Positions 9,801-21,307 of a stretch of DNA of 64,000 nucleotides are shown in pieces. Numbering within the stretch: position 1 is the first letter of the stretch; every line of letters starts with the position of its first letter. The position numbers and the translations under genes are program-made. The notes below the pieces were generated by a model. The model saw nothing but the letters and a program-made list of their open reading frames with translations, was not told the origin of the DNA and searched no databases. Source of the DNA: Paramyrothecium sp. XJ0827 (taxonomy: Eukaryota > Ascomycota > Sordariomycetes > Hypocreales > Stachybotryaceae); NCBI GenBank assembly GCA_020881915.1, contig JAJFPB010000014.1, forward strand, positions 1-64,000. Reading direction: 5' to 3'.

Positions 9801-12800
9801 TCATCGCCAAGCCATGCTTCCGCGGCTCTCTTGCCGGCGGTGCCCAGCTCCGGATGCCGGTCCGATGCCGATGGTGACACGGCGATTCTTCTCAACGGTG
9901 CCGTCTCGGGGGCTTCCGTCGTGGTTCTCCACTCGCACACTGCTGACCATGTTCATCCGGCGCGCCTGACCCGGCGTGAACGCCCTTTCGGGTTTCCAGT
10001 CCGGAGGCGAGCATGCCATTGGCGGCGATCGTCTTCGCTCTGCGCTCCCGCGGCGATGGCGCGAGATGCCGTTGGTGCTGCTGGCTAGGCTTCCTGGCAT
10101 GCTAGGCCTGGGGCCGTGCCTATCACCGCCGATAGACCCAATGGAAGATACGCGCTTGGCATTGGATGACGCCGTGCCCGTCAGGAGGCTCACCCTACGA
10201 ACCTTTTCCCTCATGGCCGAATGCATGGCGCTGCGCAGCTTACGCGCGTCGATGATGTTCGACTCGGAGTCTGAACCAGAGCCAGATCCCGATCCAGATC
10301 CGCTGTTTCGTGGAGGAGCGTTCTCGTCCAGAATAGTATGTAGCGATCGGCGAGTGCCAATATCGGATTTTCGCATAAGGAAACCCGGCGGCGACAGGTT
10401 GCCGGTCTTAGCGACATCGAGCGACCGCAGGGGTGGGGTGCTGTCCGAGGCGGGTGAGCTTGATGTCAAGTTCAGTTGCAGTTGAGGTGCGACAGGTGAT
10501 CCGTCCTGTTGCAGTGACTTCCTGGAACCCTTGGACAGGAACCCAGCTTGAAACCTGCTAGGCTTCGCGCCCCCAAGGCTGGTAGCCTCTGGTATCTCCA
10601 GGCTCGGGCTAGACTCTTCGTTCACCATGGGCTCCGGGGTGGATGCCGCGGGCTCCACGACATGGAACGGAATCGTCTTCTCCTCGAACAACTTCTCCTC
10701 CTCAAACAGCTTCTTCTCTTCCAGATGTTGCTCTGGCGTCGTCTCGGCAAACTTCTTGGGTGTTTTCTCGAAATCAGCCAGCGTCCCTTCCTCCGTCTCA
10801 TCATCCCTCCACCTCACGCCCCGCGGTTTGGACTTCTTGACCGGCGTGAAGCTGACGCCCTTCTTCGTCAAGGCTAGGGCCTTACGCCGCCTCGGCGACG
10901 ACTTCATGGGACTAAGATAGGAATACTCGGATTGCACAGCCGCGACGGCCGGAGGAACCGGGGGCTTGACAAACATGCCTGAGTGTTTCTTCTTCTTCGG
11001 GGTGCCCCTTCGCAGGGGAGGGAACGCTTCTACGACAGGCAGGGAGCCATCGGGCTTGACAACCTGCGAGGCAGCGGTGTATCCGGTGTTGAGGAGTCGG
11101 TTGATGATTCCTTTGGCGTGGGCCACTGCAGCGTCCTCATCCATAGTGAGGGTCTCGGAAAGCGATGATAAAATATCGAACTGGGCCGTGAGCAGCATTT
11201 GGACCATACCGGCGTCTCCGACCCGTTCCTGCTCGAGAACTTCGTGGTAGGCCTCGCGATTGAAGTTGGCCTTGAGCAGTTCGGCTTCCTTGGTAAGTGT
11301 TTCGACCTCGCCGGCGTCCGCCCCCTCACTTCCCTCGAGCAGTTTGATGCTGTGAGTGAGAGCCGACTCCAGGGCCCGCTCCCAAGACGCCTTTTCCAAC
11401 TTTTGGTGCATGTGGTGCCTGCTGTTCTCCAACTCCACAAGGATGCCCTGGGCTGTCTTGCGGATGGCAGTCAGGCTCTGGGGCATGGCATCCTCGTCAC
11501 CACGCTGATCGCAGACCGTGTCGAAAGCCGCAATCCATCCTGACAAGAGCCCTATTCGACGTTCGAACGCCCGGAGTTTCTTCATACAGTTGATGCGCTC
11601 CTGGCGCTCTGCTACCGAGTTGTCGTAGGCGGCCCGTAGTCGCTGGATGCCCTCGCGCGCGGTGGCGTCTCGCTTCTCCCACTGTTTCCGGAACTTGGCG
11701 AAGAAAATGGCCTCTGCGTCCTTCTGCTGCGCCTTGAGTTCGTTGATGAGCGCCATCTGCTCGTCAATCTTGACCAGGAAGTCCTTGACGTGGCGGTTGA
11801 CGTTGAAGACGTTGCGCGTCACCTTGGTCTGGATATTCTTGGCCCGGTTTGCGTAGCGCAGCGTGTTCTGGGACTCGTCGTAGTGGGCGCTCGAAGGCGA
11901 GACGCAGACAATCATGACCGTCTTGCAGTTGCCGCCGAGCGAGAACTTCAGCAGTCGAGTCAGCTTGCTGTTCCGGTAGGGTACGTGCGCCTTCTGGCGG
12001 CGATCGCACAGCGCGTTGATGCAGCTGCCCAGGGCCAGGAGGGATTTGTTGATGTTTGCGCCTTCGGTCAGACGTTCGCCTCGGTTTTTGGTAACTGACG
12101 CACGCTCCGAGCCCGCAAGATCGATGATGCTGAGCGTGGCCATGGTATGGGGCTCGTTGACATCGGCGTTCCTGTCCTTCTGGGCGATGTTGATCTGGAG
12201 CACGGCGTGCGATCGGGACGACGTGGCATTGGCCTCGGTGGGCGAAACGGTGCGGTACTCGTTGCCCTGAACGATCATGTCCATGACCTCTTGCACATCC
12301 TTGGGGTGGTGACTGGTCAGTCCCGACACCGTTACGGCCTGGTTGCTGTCTTCTCTCAACATGAGCCCCGCCTTGCTGCCACCGCTGCTTCCTCCGGGCA
12401 CCAGCAGGTCCCGGATGGTCTCGTTGTAGATCTCTAGGTAGCTCAAGCTCAGCTCGGTCACCTTGTCCTGGCTCCGTTCCCCAATCTTCTCAAACAGCTC
12501 CTGCATGGTCAAGAAGATGATGCCGGGCTGTTGCGAAGTGCCGGTGATGGTGTGCGTCTTGCCACAACCGGTGGCGCCGTAGGCGAAGACGGTGGCGTTG
12601 TAGCCGTCGAGCACGCTGTCGAGCAGGCTGCGGGTGGTGCCCTCGTAGACCTCGGCTTGCGTTGTGTTTTCGTCAAAGACTCGGTCGAAGGCGAACACGG
12701 CGTCCTTGACTTTCTTCGTCGTCGGCACCACGGATCGGGAGAATTTCTGCACGGGGCTGTCCTCGGGCGGATCGAATACTCTGGGTCCTGGTCAGTCTGC

Positions 12801-13146
12801 ATCCTGGGCGACACTATTCTGATGAGTCGGGCTCGACGTACAAGCAGCGGTCATCGACGACTTTGATGACATTTCGAATGCCTCTTTGGTTGAGTTTCGG
12901 CGTAGGGGCGGCGGCCAGGGAGCCATCGCCTAGGAACAGCGTTCCATCGTCGTTCTTTTGCCTGCACAGATGGATCAGCTTGGTATTCTGTTGTGTACAT
13001 CGTCGTGCAATGCCTACAGCTGCGCCGCTTCTCTAATAGTAAAGGGCCGCACTCGGACTACAGCAGGTCAGCATAGGGGCAGCATTACGCATTGAGCGGC
13101 TCGACAAACCGGCGACGGTGATGGACGACTGTCCTGATTCCCCCAT
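9801..13146 (-). CDS. Kinesin-8 family motor protein
   Basis: Microtubule motor with its ATPase domain at the N-terminus. Kinesin-8 members (Kip3, Klp5/6, Aspergillus KipB) walk to plus ends, shorten microtubules and help position the spindle and nuclei. Exons are 13146-13110, 13057-13018, 12961-12842 and 12780-9801; introns of 52, 56 and 61 bp restore a perfect kinesin start, SSITVAVRVRPF, giving about 1058 aa. The P-loop GATGCGKTHT is at about 134-143, switch I SSRSH near 253-257 and switch II DLAGSE near 286-291. The neck YANRAKNIQTKV is followed by coiled-coil-like sequence to about residue 610. The tail is long, basic and Ser/Pro-rich and contains a Gly-Ser dipeptide run. The first two exons are only 37 and 40 bp. 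Assignment to kinesin-8 rests on motor sequence and neck; another N-terminal kinesin class is less likely. Confidence 0.88.
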
Positions 13147-14073
13147 GATGTCGTGTCCGGCCAGTCGTGCAGGCTTTCCGTCCCATATATCACTTGGCTA
13201 CGTCGACAGCCGGCGGTAGTGAAACAGCGAGGCTCGAGTAGGCGCGGGACGGGGAGGTTTGCAGCGTGAAAGGAGCGACAGCCGAGAGTTGGATGGAAAA
13301 ACGAGAGGGAGGGCGGTGAATGTTTACTTCGTCTCGGAGGGTCCCTGCGCGCGGCGAATACAGAGAAGCCAAAAGCCAAAAACAACAAACCTTACTATGC
13401 TTGAACAAAATGCTAAAGACGTGAAGGAGGTCGAGGGAGCGTGATTCACGTCGACGGTAGCGTGGGTGCGTGCTGTCAGAGTGTTTAGAGGTTCCACCGG
13501 GGCGCCGTCAAATGAAAAGGTGTGACGTGCCCCCGTTTGTTGTTCGACCCTTGAAGCGGCACCTCGCGTTGCTGGGACGACCGTAGCGTGTGGCGCGGCT
13601 CGGCAGTTGCAGTGTGGCTGGTGCCAGCTGCCGCCTCGCAGTGGATGAAACAACTACCCTATACCACAATGTGATCGTGGCCATGACTTCACTCTTTCAT
13701 TGCACTGTAACATCCCTTTGGATATCAAGATAAAGACATGTCTATACATGGGATGTATTCTATTGGGATTGAGAATCTAATTTCAGCGAACTCTTTGCCC
13801 AGAATGCTCACTATTTATGATTCATCTTTAGTTTGTTCTATTGCCAAGGAGTTGGCTGTTGTCTCCTGTTCCGTCTTACCATCCCGTATCAATCTCCGTG
13901 AATGTCCTCTTTCTCTCTGCAGATCTTCCCAGACGTAAGATTATGCGATCAATCTTCACTTCACTTTACCATACACAATCACAAATTAATCAACAAGAAT
14001 GGAGCAAAGATTCCCGAATCATGAAAAGCGCCTGTGCTATTAAACGTCTCAACATCCCCCAACCAACACACCC
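13147..14073. promoter_or_regulatory. Kinesin upstream region and GH115 3' flank
   Basis: About 930 bp between the kinesin start and the GH115 stop codon. The part near 13680-14030 is A+T-rich, as expected for a 3' flank. Short open frames here lack family motifs and splice signals. I see no gene. Confidence 0.45.
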
Positions 14074-17000
14074 TCAACCGCTCCCCCTCCTCCCCTTCCT
14101 CTTCTCCTCCTGTCCCCCCCCCACCGCGCCCAGCGTCCCCGGCGCCGTCGCAAAGTGCCTCCCGTCGTACTCGCCCACGCGGTCCCGCCCGACCAGGAAG
14201 CTCTCCGGCGGGCCCAGGTACGACGGGCGCACGCCGCCCAGGTCCACCACGACCTTCTGCACCACGACGCTCGGCATCAGCGCCCACACCCGCAGCGTGT
14301 ACGCGCCCGCGGCGCCGACGCGGAAGCTCGACGTCGACGTGTTGGTGCGCACGCCCCACGCCGCGTCCGCCACCGCCGTGCCCCACCCCTCCGGCATGCT
14401 GGCGCCCTTGGTCGGCCCCACGTACCGCACCCGCTGCGGCGCCGGCGCCGGGGACCCGGAGCCCGCCGGGTACAGCGCGATGGCGTACTCGAGCGGGTCG
14501 CTCTCCGTCAGGTAGTTGTGGCTCGGGCTCAGGTACAGCGTCACGTTGGCCGTCGTGTGGTTCGAGAAGAGGTACAGGCTGTACTCCAGCGCCGGCGCCG
14601 CCTCCAGCTCCAGCTTGTCCAGGTCCGCCGGCACGAGGCTCACGCCGCCCAGGTTGCGCCCGTAGTTCTTGAGCGTGTGGTACTTGGCCCTGGCGTTCTT
14701 GCCCCCGACCACGCGCTGGTAGTGCGGCGCCTCGATGGCGACGTGCCCGTCCGCCTCGACGAACCCTTCCGTGAAGGTGCCCGGCACCGAGCGCGAGACC
14801 ACAGGGACCTGCAGGATGGGCTCGCGAACCGCGTACTTCTCGAGGCCCCAGCACGGCGTCGTGAGGTTGATCTGCACGGTCGTGGTGCCGGGGCTCTGCG
14901 GCGCCTTGCTCCAGTCCACCGAGACGGACACGCGCTCGTCGGCGCCGCCGTCCGGCCTGACGGTGCCGCTTGTCTTGCTCAGCTTGAGCCACGGCTGGCC
15001 CACGGCGGCCTTCCACTCGCACGCCTTGGTGCCCGCGTTGAAGACGTCAAAGTAGCGCGCGACGGGTCCGTAGGGGTCCAGCGGCGGCAGCACGAGCACG
15101 TTGCCCGAGTTGGGGTGGAACTTGTCGTCGCCCGAGACGCTGGCGTTGGAGCCCTCGACGTTGAAGCGGACGTGGCCGGCCAGCGAGACGACGTTGGACT
15201 GGACGTACGACATGGCCGGGAGGGTGTTGCGCATCGGCTGCTGCCAGTAGTTGTCGTATCCGATGTGAGTCTCTGTTGCCGCAGGTTAGCCACGAATCTA
15301 TTTCCACATGCACGGGGCTTGCGCCAGCAGACTAGACTAGACTTACGATCCAGCATGTGCTTCCACTTGCCGCTCAGCAACTCGTCCCACCGCTGCGTCA
15401 GCTCCGCATCCTCATCGAGCAAGGCGCGAGCGTGCTCGAGAAAGTCGTTGGCCGTGTTCCTCTTCTGCAGGGCGTAGGCGTTGTTCTTGGCCGCCGCGAT
15501 GTAAATCTCCGTCAGGATGCGCCCGCCCGTGACCGGATGCAGCACCATCTCGAAGAAGGCGGCGCGGTGCTGCTCGCCCAGCGCGTCGTACACGCCCTGG
15601 GCGTCGGCCTCGAGGTCCTTCCACTGCGCCAGCACCGTGTCGGCCTCGTGGTAGTTGAGCACCGAGTACGTCGTCTGGTCGACCAGCTCGAACTTGCGGC
15701 GCGCCGCGAACATGCCGTACCGCGTCAGGATGGAGGCGATGTCGTCGACGTGGTCCTCGTCGAACTCGCGCGCGATCCACGCCCTCAGCCAGTCCTGCGT
15801 GTTGTCGATGCCGCCCCAGCGGTCGTGGTCGTACGCGAGGTCCATGAAGTGGCTGATGGGGATCTCGAGCGGCTTGAGGTCGCCGACGTTGACGATCCAG
15901 ATGCGGTCGGCCTTGCGGGCGTACGCAATGTTCATCTGCTCAGCCGTCTTCTCCAGCTGGATCGTGTTGATCCACTTGTAGTCGCGCGGGTCGCCGACGT
16001 AGTCGAAATGGTAGTAGACGCCGGCGCCGCCCTTGCGTTTCTGCTCGCTCTTGAGCGGCATGCGGCGGATGTTGCCCCAGTTGTCGTCAGACCACAGCAG
16101 GGTGATGTCCTCGGGGATCTCGAGCCCGCGCTCCTGGTAGCTCTGGACCTCCTTGTACAGGCACCACGACTGGGGCACCTCGGAGATGTCGTCCACCCCG
16201 AGGCCCTTGGCGATGATGTCGCGCTGGTTCTGCACGAGCTGCTCAAGCATGGTCACGATGAAATCGATGCCCAGCCCCTCGATGGCCGTGTCGCCGGTGC
16301 CGCGCATGGCCATGGTCCACAGGCTGTTGCGCGCGTACGGCTTGGCCCGCTGCACGCCGTACTCAAAGTACTCGTCGATGGTCTCGTTGTTCAGGTTGTA
16401 CGCCCACGGGCCCTTGTAGTAGTTGCCGAACTCGTTCTGCGCGCGCATCAGCGGCTCCGTGTGCGAGCTGCCGAGCACGATCTCGTACGCGTAGACCAGC
16501 GGCTGGTTGAGGGGGTCGTCCGTGTAGACCATGCTGCCCCAGAGCGTGGGCCACAGGTAGTTGGCGCGCAGGCGGAGCAGCAGCTCGCAGACCAGGGCGT
16601 AGAAGTCGTGGTTGTAGCCGGCGGCGCCGTTCCACGCGTCCGGGAAGTTGGTGCCGACCCAGCTGCTCAGGCCGGGCTGCTCGTCGTTCAGGAACAGGCC
16701 CCGGAACTTGACAGACGGAGCGCCCTGCGTCTTCTGCGCGCGGCGGACGTGGATGTCCTTGTTCTTCTTGACGGCGACGTCCGCCCAGAAGTACCAGGGG
16801 CTGACGCCGATCTGCTCGCTGATGTCGTAGATGCCGTAGATTGTGCCTCTGGGCATGCTGCCCGCGATGACGAGAGCCTCGGGGACGCCGGGAACGGGGT
16901 TCTTGACGACCTTGGTCACGAAGGACTCCCACTTGCCCTTGATCTTGGACACGTCAATCTTGCCCGCGCGGACAATGTCGTCGATGTACTTGGAGTGGCC

Positions 17001-17475
17001 GACGGTGCCGGCGATGATGACCGTCTTGGCAGGGTCGGGGTTGGCATACTGCGGGCCTTCAAACGACTGCTTCTTCGTTGTCGCGAACTAGATATACCAG
17101 ACTCGTCAGCCACCCGCACATACCACAGAGCACGTCGCTCTCGCAGCCATGGAGCGCGCAGCTCACCTTGGTGTTGTCCCGCACGTCCACCGGGTCAAAC
17201 TCGAACCGGGCCGGCTTCGCGCCCCTCTTGCCGTTGCTGAGCGTGTAGTTGGTGCCCGTCACGCGGCCGAAGTCGAGGCCCAGGTCGCTCGCCGCGCGGA
17301 TCACGCCCCAGTAGTCGTCGCTCGACACGAGGATCTGGCCCCCCGACGCGCCGCGGCCGGCGAGCTGGAACGAGTCCCTGGTCGCGGCGCCGAAGCCGAT
17401 GATCTGCTTCTGGCCCAGGCCGGCGACGACCGAGGCCAGGCCGGCGAGGGCGGCTGCGAGACTCAGGGTCCGCAT
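14074..17475 (-). CDS. Secreted GH115 xylan alpha-1,2-glucuronidase
   Basis: Glycoside hydrolase family 115 enzymes remove (4-O-methyl)glucuronic acid side chains from polymeric glucuronoxylan. Exons are 17475-17167, 17087-15347 and 15272-14074. The introns are 79 bp (GTGAGC donor, CTAG end) and 74 bp (GTAAGT donor, CAACAG end), giving about 1082 aa, a normal family length. Residues 1-20 form a signal peptide (MRTLSLAAALAGLASVVAGL). Recognisable GH115 blocks include PRGTIYGIYDISEQIGVSPW, RGLFLNDEQPGL, LRANYLWPTLWGSM, LLWSDDNWGNIRRMP and YGMFAARRKFEL. A C-terminal beta-rich region with WLKLSKTSG and several N-glycosylation sequons follows. The neighbours are unrelated, so there is no visible polysaccharide cluster. 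Regulation is not evident beyond a TATA-like element upstream. Confidence 0.93.
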
Positions 17476-19012
17476 GTTGCGAGAGGAGGGTGAGGGTCAG
17501 CTCAAGGCTTTTCTTCGAGCTTGTTCGTCTTTGTACGTAGCCAGGCTCCTTTTGCGTGCCAATTGAGCAGCCTCTGCAGAATAAACCTCCGCGGGAACTG
17601 CTCAGGACGATGGGGGAACGATCAACGGCGGCCCATCCACCACTTATATATCAATTGGCCAACGACGTCTGACCTTGACCCGGTGACTCGAGCTGTCAAT
17701 CACGATAACACCGTCCCTGCAGCTCATCGATATTCCCTTGGTTACTCCCTTGGCCCGGGATCCAAGCAACGGCCAATACAACGCCCACAACCCACCAATG
17801 GCCACCGGCCGAGGCTCACCCCTCCCGTCTTCTGCGGATATACCCTGCCAGACGTCACATCGCCAACGCCCGAACCACTTTGCAAGCGAGTGGCACGCCA
17901 GATATTGCAACCTCACTTCGCCCAAGAAGCTCCACCGGATCCGCTCTTCTAGACCAGAAAAACATGGTTGCACTGCTTCCCCGTTGGTTCTTTTCCTCCC
18001 CCACCCCCCTTCTCCCCCGCATCCATATCCGTGCCGGGCCCGGCATTGGAGGTGTGTTGCTTTTTTGGTTCCCTCTTATGCCGGGTAAAAAGGGAACTGA
18101 CCTATGGTAGCCTCGCCCGGCAAACGGCAAACGGGACACGGAGAAGAAAAAAAGGCTTGTCAAAACAGCCGGGAACGGTTGAAGCAAAAGATCGACCCCA
18201 AGCCAATTTTTCGACCAGGTTCCCCCGCATGGGGTAGGCTCAGCCAACTGTCGTGCTCACGTCGTTTAGTGGCAGCGGGGATATATCGTCAACTTTGCAC
18301 ATCAGAAGGACCCCCCATTGACCCAGAACGAGTGACCTTTTTCCTGGGGGCGAGCAAGGCTAGGCCCTTTCGTGTCGAGAAACGCTGCTCAGTCTTTGGG
18401 GGAGACCGATTTAGCCGAGGACACTGCCATGGCCATGGTTGCCCAGCGTCGCATTGCAGGCATTGCAGCTAGAGGTGAACGACCATCGGGCGGTGGACAT
18501 TGTCGGCGGCATTCCGCGCAGCCGGATCAGAAAAGCAATCAGTGGTTGCATTGTCATATCACAACGCTTTTATGCTTAATGAGATGAGCCTATAAACCGC
18601 GGGGCCATGACCGCGCGAGAGTTCGTCCGAGGTCACATCGTTGCCCGCCCTCGTGTCGAAGCGCATTCAGCGTCAATGGGTCGTCGTTCAGCGTTACATT
18701 CTCCTGGCTGGCCCGGGTATATGGGCTTCAGCTCCGGCGACCCAGGCCATGTTGCCCATCCACTTCACAAGATCGCGATTAGCCGTCTGGCCTGACCGTT
18801 AAAAGCCATAATATCCCAATACCTAAATTTGTACACGCGCCCAGACGCCTACCATGCATACAGAAAAGCCAAGGCCCGGAGCGAGCTTCCCGTACTCGAA
18901 GTGGATTTTCCCTTGTATAGCAATCCCATCATCCCCGTCTCCCAAGGTTGGTATCAGAACAAAATCATTGTTTCCCTGCCGCCGCCCCCGAAATGGATGG
19001 CCGAGTCTCAAC
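17476..19012. promoter_or_regulatory. Long upstream region of GH115; 3' flank of BuGZ-like gene
   Basis: About 1.5 kb without a supported gene. A TATA-like stretch at 17644-17651 lies about 170 bp upstream of the GH115 start codon. CCAAT/ATTGG pentamers occur nearby, and TATA-like stretches appear again near 18280 and 18588. Open frames here are short and of low complexity. A long regulatory region fits an inducible extracellular enzyme, but that is inference. Confidence 0.45.
17644..17651 (-). promoter_or_regulatory. TATA-like element upstream of GH115
   Basis: An alternating T/A stretch that reads as a TATA box on the minus strand, about 170 bp before the GH115 ATG. Fungal TATA-to-ATG distances vary, so this is only suggestive. 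Confidence 0.35.
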
Positions 19013-20126
19013 CTATGCCTCGATCTCGGGCCTGTACGCGTAGCGAGGCATTGCAGCCATGCGTTCCTCTGGGCTGATCTCGGCATCGTCGTACACCATC
19101 CTGCCCTTCTTCTCCTTGTCCTTCTTGGCCTTCTTGTCACCCGCCGCGTCCTCGCCGTCCTCAGGCTTCTTGGTCTTGATGCCAGCCTCGGCCATCCGGA
19201 TCATCTGGTCGATCTCGTCGCCCGCCGCAGCCGCACCTTCCTGTCCATTCCACGCGCCGCCTTGGGTAGGGCGCTGAGGCAGAGCCGATGCATTAGGAGG
19301 GTTGCTAGACGGCCGTGAAGGCAGGGCATCTGGGGTGTAGCCGTAGGGAGGCTGACCGTAGCCTTGCTGGAACTGTTGAGAATCCTGTGACAACGCACCA
19401 CGTTAGCATGCCAATAACCATCGCGCCTTTCTCGTAGCACGTACATATCGTCCCGCTGCCGGGGCATTGGTAGAGACGACGCCCTCCATGGCGCCGCCTG
19501 GCGTGATGCCCGCCTTCTTCTGCGCGCGGAACTCGGCCAGGCGCGCCAGGATCTCCTCGGGTGACTCAATCTTGATCTTCTTGCGCGAGTTCTTGGGCGC
19601 GTGGCCGGGTAGCGGGTTACCCGTGGCGATGCGCCGGTCCTCCTGGGCCTGGTAGAAGTTGGAGATGATGCGGTGGCGGTGCTGGTCGAGGATGTCCTGG
19701 GGGATACCCTCCATGCCGAAGATCTCGACCTCAAGGCCCTGGCGGTTGGGTAGGGCATTCTCGACCTGGCTGAGGGTTTCCTTGTGGACCTGGTTCAAGT
19801 GCACGGAGAGACCTAGAATTTGTAAGCACGATGATCCATGACGCAAGGGAGCTGCCCATTTCTCGACGTGATGATGTGTTGAGCAGACACAGGAATACGA
19901 CATACCTCCGGCTGTGTTCAGTCGTCGACCGCATCGATCGCACTTGAAGTGCTTCGCCTTCTGGTGCAGGATCAAGAGCTTCAAGTCCTCGAAATCACGC
20001 TCGCCTGTCGCAAGTCAGGTTAGCCTTCCAAATTGCGCCAAGCTCTGGAGCAAGCATACAGTAGTAACACCAAGGCCGAGCGAGGATCTCCTCGACATCG
20101 GGGTGTCCGCGCCGCTTCTTGCCCAT
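19013..20126 (-). CDS. BuGZ/ZNF207-like C2H2 zinc-finger protein
   Basis: Homologue of the eukaryotic BuGZ/ZNF207 family, which in animals binds Bub3 and microtubules and aids spindle assembly and splicing; the fungal role is less studied. Exons are 20126-20060, 20004-19906, 19812-19445 and 19384-19013, separated by introns of 55, 93 and 60 bp, giving about 301 aa. The N-terminus carries the family signature: MGKKRRGHPDVEEI, then PWCYYCERDF, HQKAKHFKCDRCGRRL and VHLNQVHKE, forming two zinc fingers. The conserved block EIFGMEGIPQDILDQHR follows, as in animal ZNF207. The middle is Lys-rich and the C-terminus is Gln/Pro/Gly-rich with a final YDD-type acidic segment. The start is fixed by the family N-terminus. 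A clear Bub3-binding GLEBS motif was not identified by eye. Confidence 0.85.
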
Positions 20127-21307
20127 GGTGAGCTATTGAGGGGGGATGGGAGGGGGTTTTGGCGTGCCCAAGATGCCTCGTGGCAGACTCTGGTCCGGAT
20201 CGTGGTGATTCGCGGATCGGCGGCGCTCGTCAGAAAGGCGGTGGACTCGGACGCGATGGGATTCGGTCGTGGGAGGCTGATTGGGATAGATGAACGTGAT
20301 GGCTTGAGAAATTGCCTGGAGCTGGTCGTGACCTCTGGAGCTCCGGCCGGCTGAGCCTCGGCTAATTGGACCGGCCGCTTCAGAGGTGCTCGTTGCGTTA
20401 GTACCTTGCCACAGGTGAGGATCAAGGTACGTACCGACCTCACCTTATTTACAGGTACTCTTTACCTTATTTCGCACATTTTCATTCTTAACATCTTTCA
20501 TGTAGTTCAATTGTAATTGACTCATGCCACATTTATTTTGAAGAACTTCTTGTGGGTTCTTGACAGCGAAGGACGTTCCCAGGTGACCATGGACTTCGCT
20601 TGTTAGCGATTTTCCCCCCACGTAGAAGTACCTTGCCATTTGTACCGTTTCTGCCAAAATGGGTAATACCTCACTGAGTGCTCACCACACATACTAGGAC
20701 CTTACCTACTCAGTACAAACACCATGATAACGTCTGATCACATATCAATGTAAAAGACAATGGTCAAAACCTTGGCATCATGCTTCCAACAAATCTTGAC
20801 TTGATGGAACTCTTTCGTGTGGCGAGTCCTCTGTCTAATAATAAAAGGATTCTGCCCATCCACCCGAAGCAAATCCTCGTGTGTGTACTGCACCTACTCC
20901 AGTATTCCCAAAATTCCACCCAGAATGCTCCCTCATCATCATCCTATGTGCCCCCGTGGGTTCCCGCCTTTCCCCCCTCAGCACCGCCCCTTTTTATTTT
21001 GTTCCCAAACAGCCAAGGCCAAGACGCGTAAAAAGAATCCGTCTTTCTCCCATATGTGCGCCAGGAAAGATCCCCCCTGTTAAACACAAAAAAAGGAAAA
21101 CGCTCCGTAGATGCCGTGTACTTCCTACAGATCATGACATTCGTGCCCATCCCCTCCCCAGGGGACAAAACTCCTCGCTATGCTCACCTGCGATAGGTGG
21201 TTCAAGTCGAACGAAAGGCAAGGCTGAAAACCTCAGGTGCAACGCCCCTTTTCCTCCCTTGTCATTCTCATTCATATATGAGGACGGTCGTGTTTTGTTG
21301 ACACATC
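20127..21307. other. Intergenic region with repeated TACCTTAC-type motifs
   Basis: About 1.2 kb between the BuGZ-like start and the 3' end of the second Zn2Cys6 gene. From about 20395 to 20715 the short motif GTACCTTA/TACCTTAC and its complement recur many times. The rest is A+T-rich with small open frames that look random. No gene is supported. Confidence 0.5.
20395..20715. repeat. Cluster of short GGTACCTTA-like motifs
   Basis: Several copies of TACCTT, AGGTAC and ACCTTA occur within about 320 bp in both orientations. The same family of motifs recurs at 60730-60890. It may be a dispersed low-complexity element of this genome or a binding-site cluster. Confidence 0.5.

Noticed and set aside
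14155..15477. 440-codon plus-strand frame opposite the GH115 3' half
   Set aside because: Antisense shadow with Arg/His/Val-rich composition.
15357..17240. 627-codon plus-strand frame opposite GH115
   Set aside because: Complement of GC-rich GH115 coding sequence; Val/Arg/Leu/Ala composition and no motif.
17855..18247. 130-codon minus-strand frame upstream of GH115
   Set aside because: No motif or clear context; random-looking composition in a promoter region.
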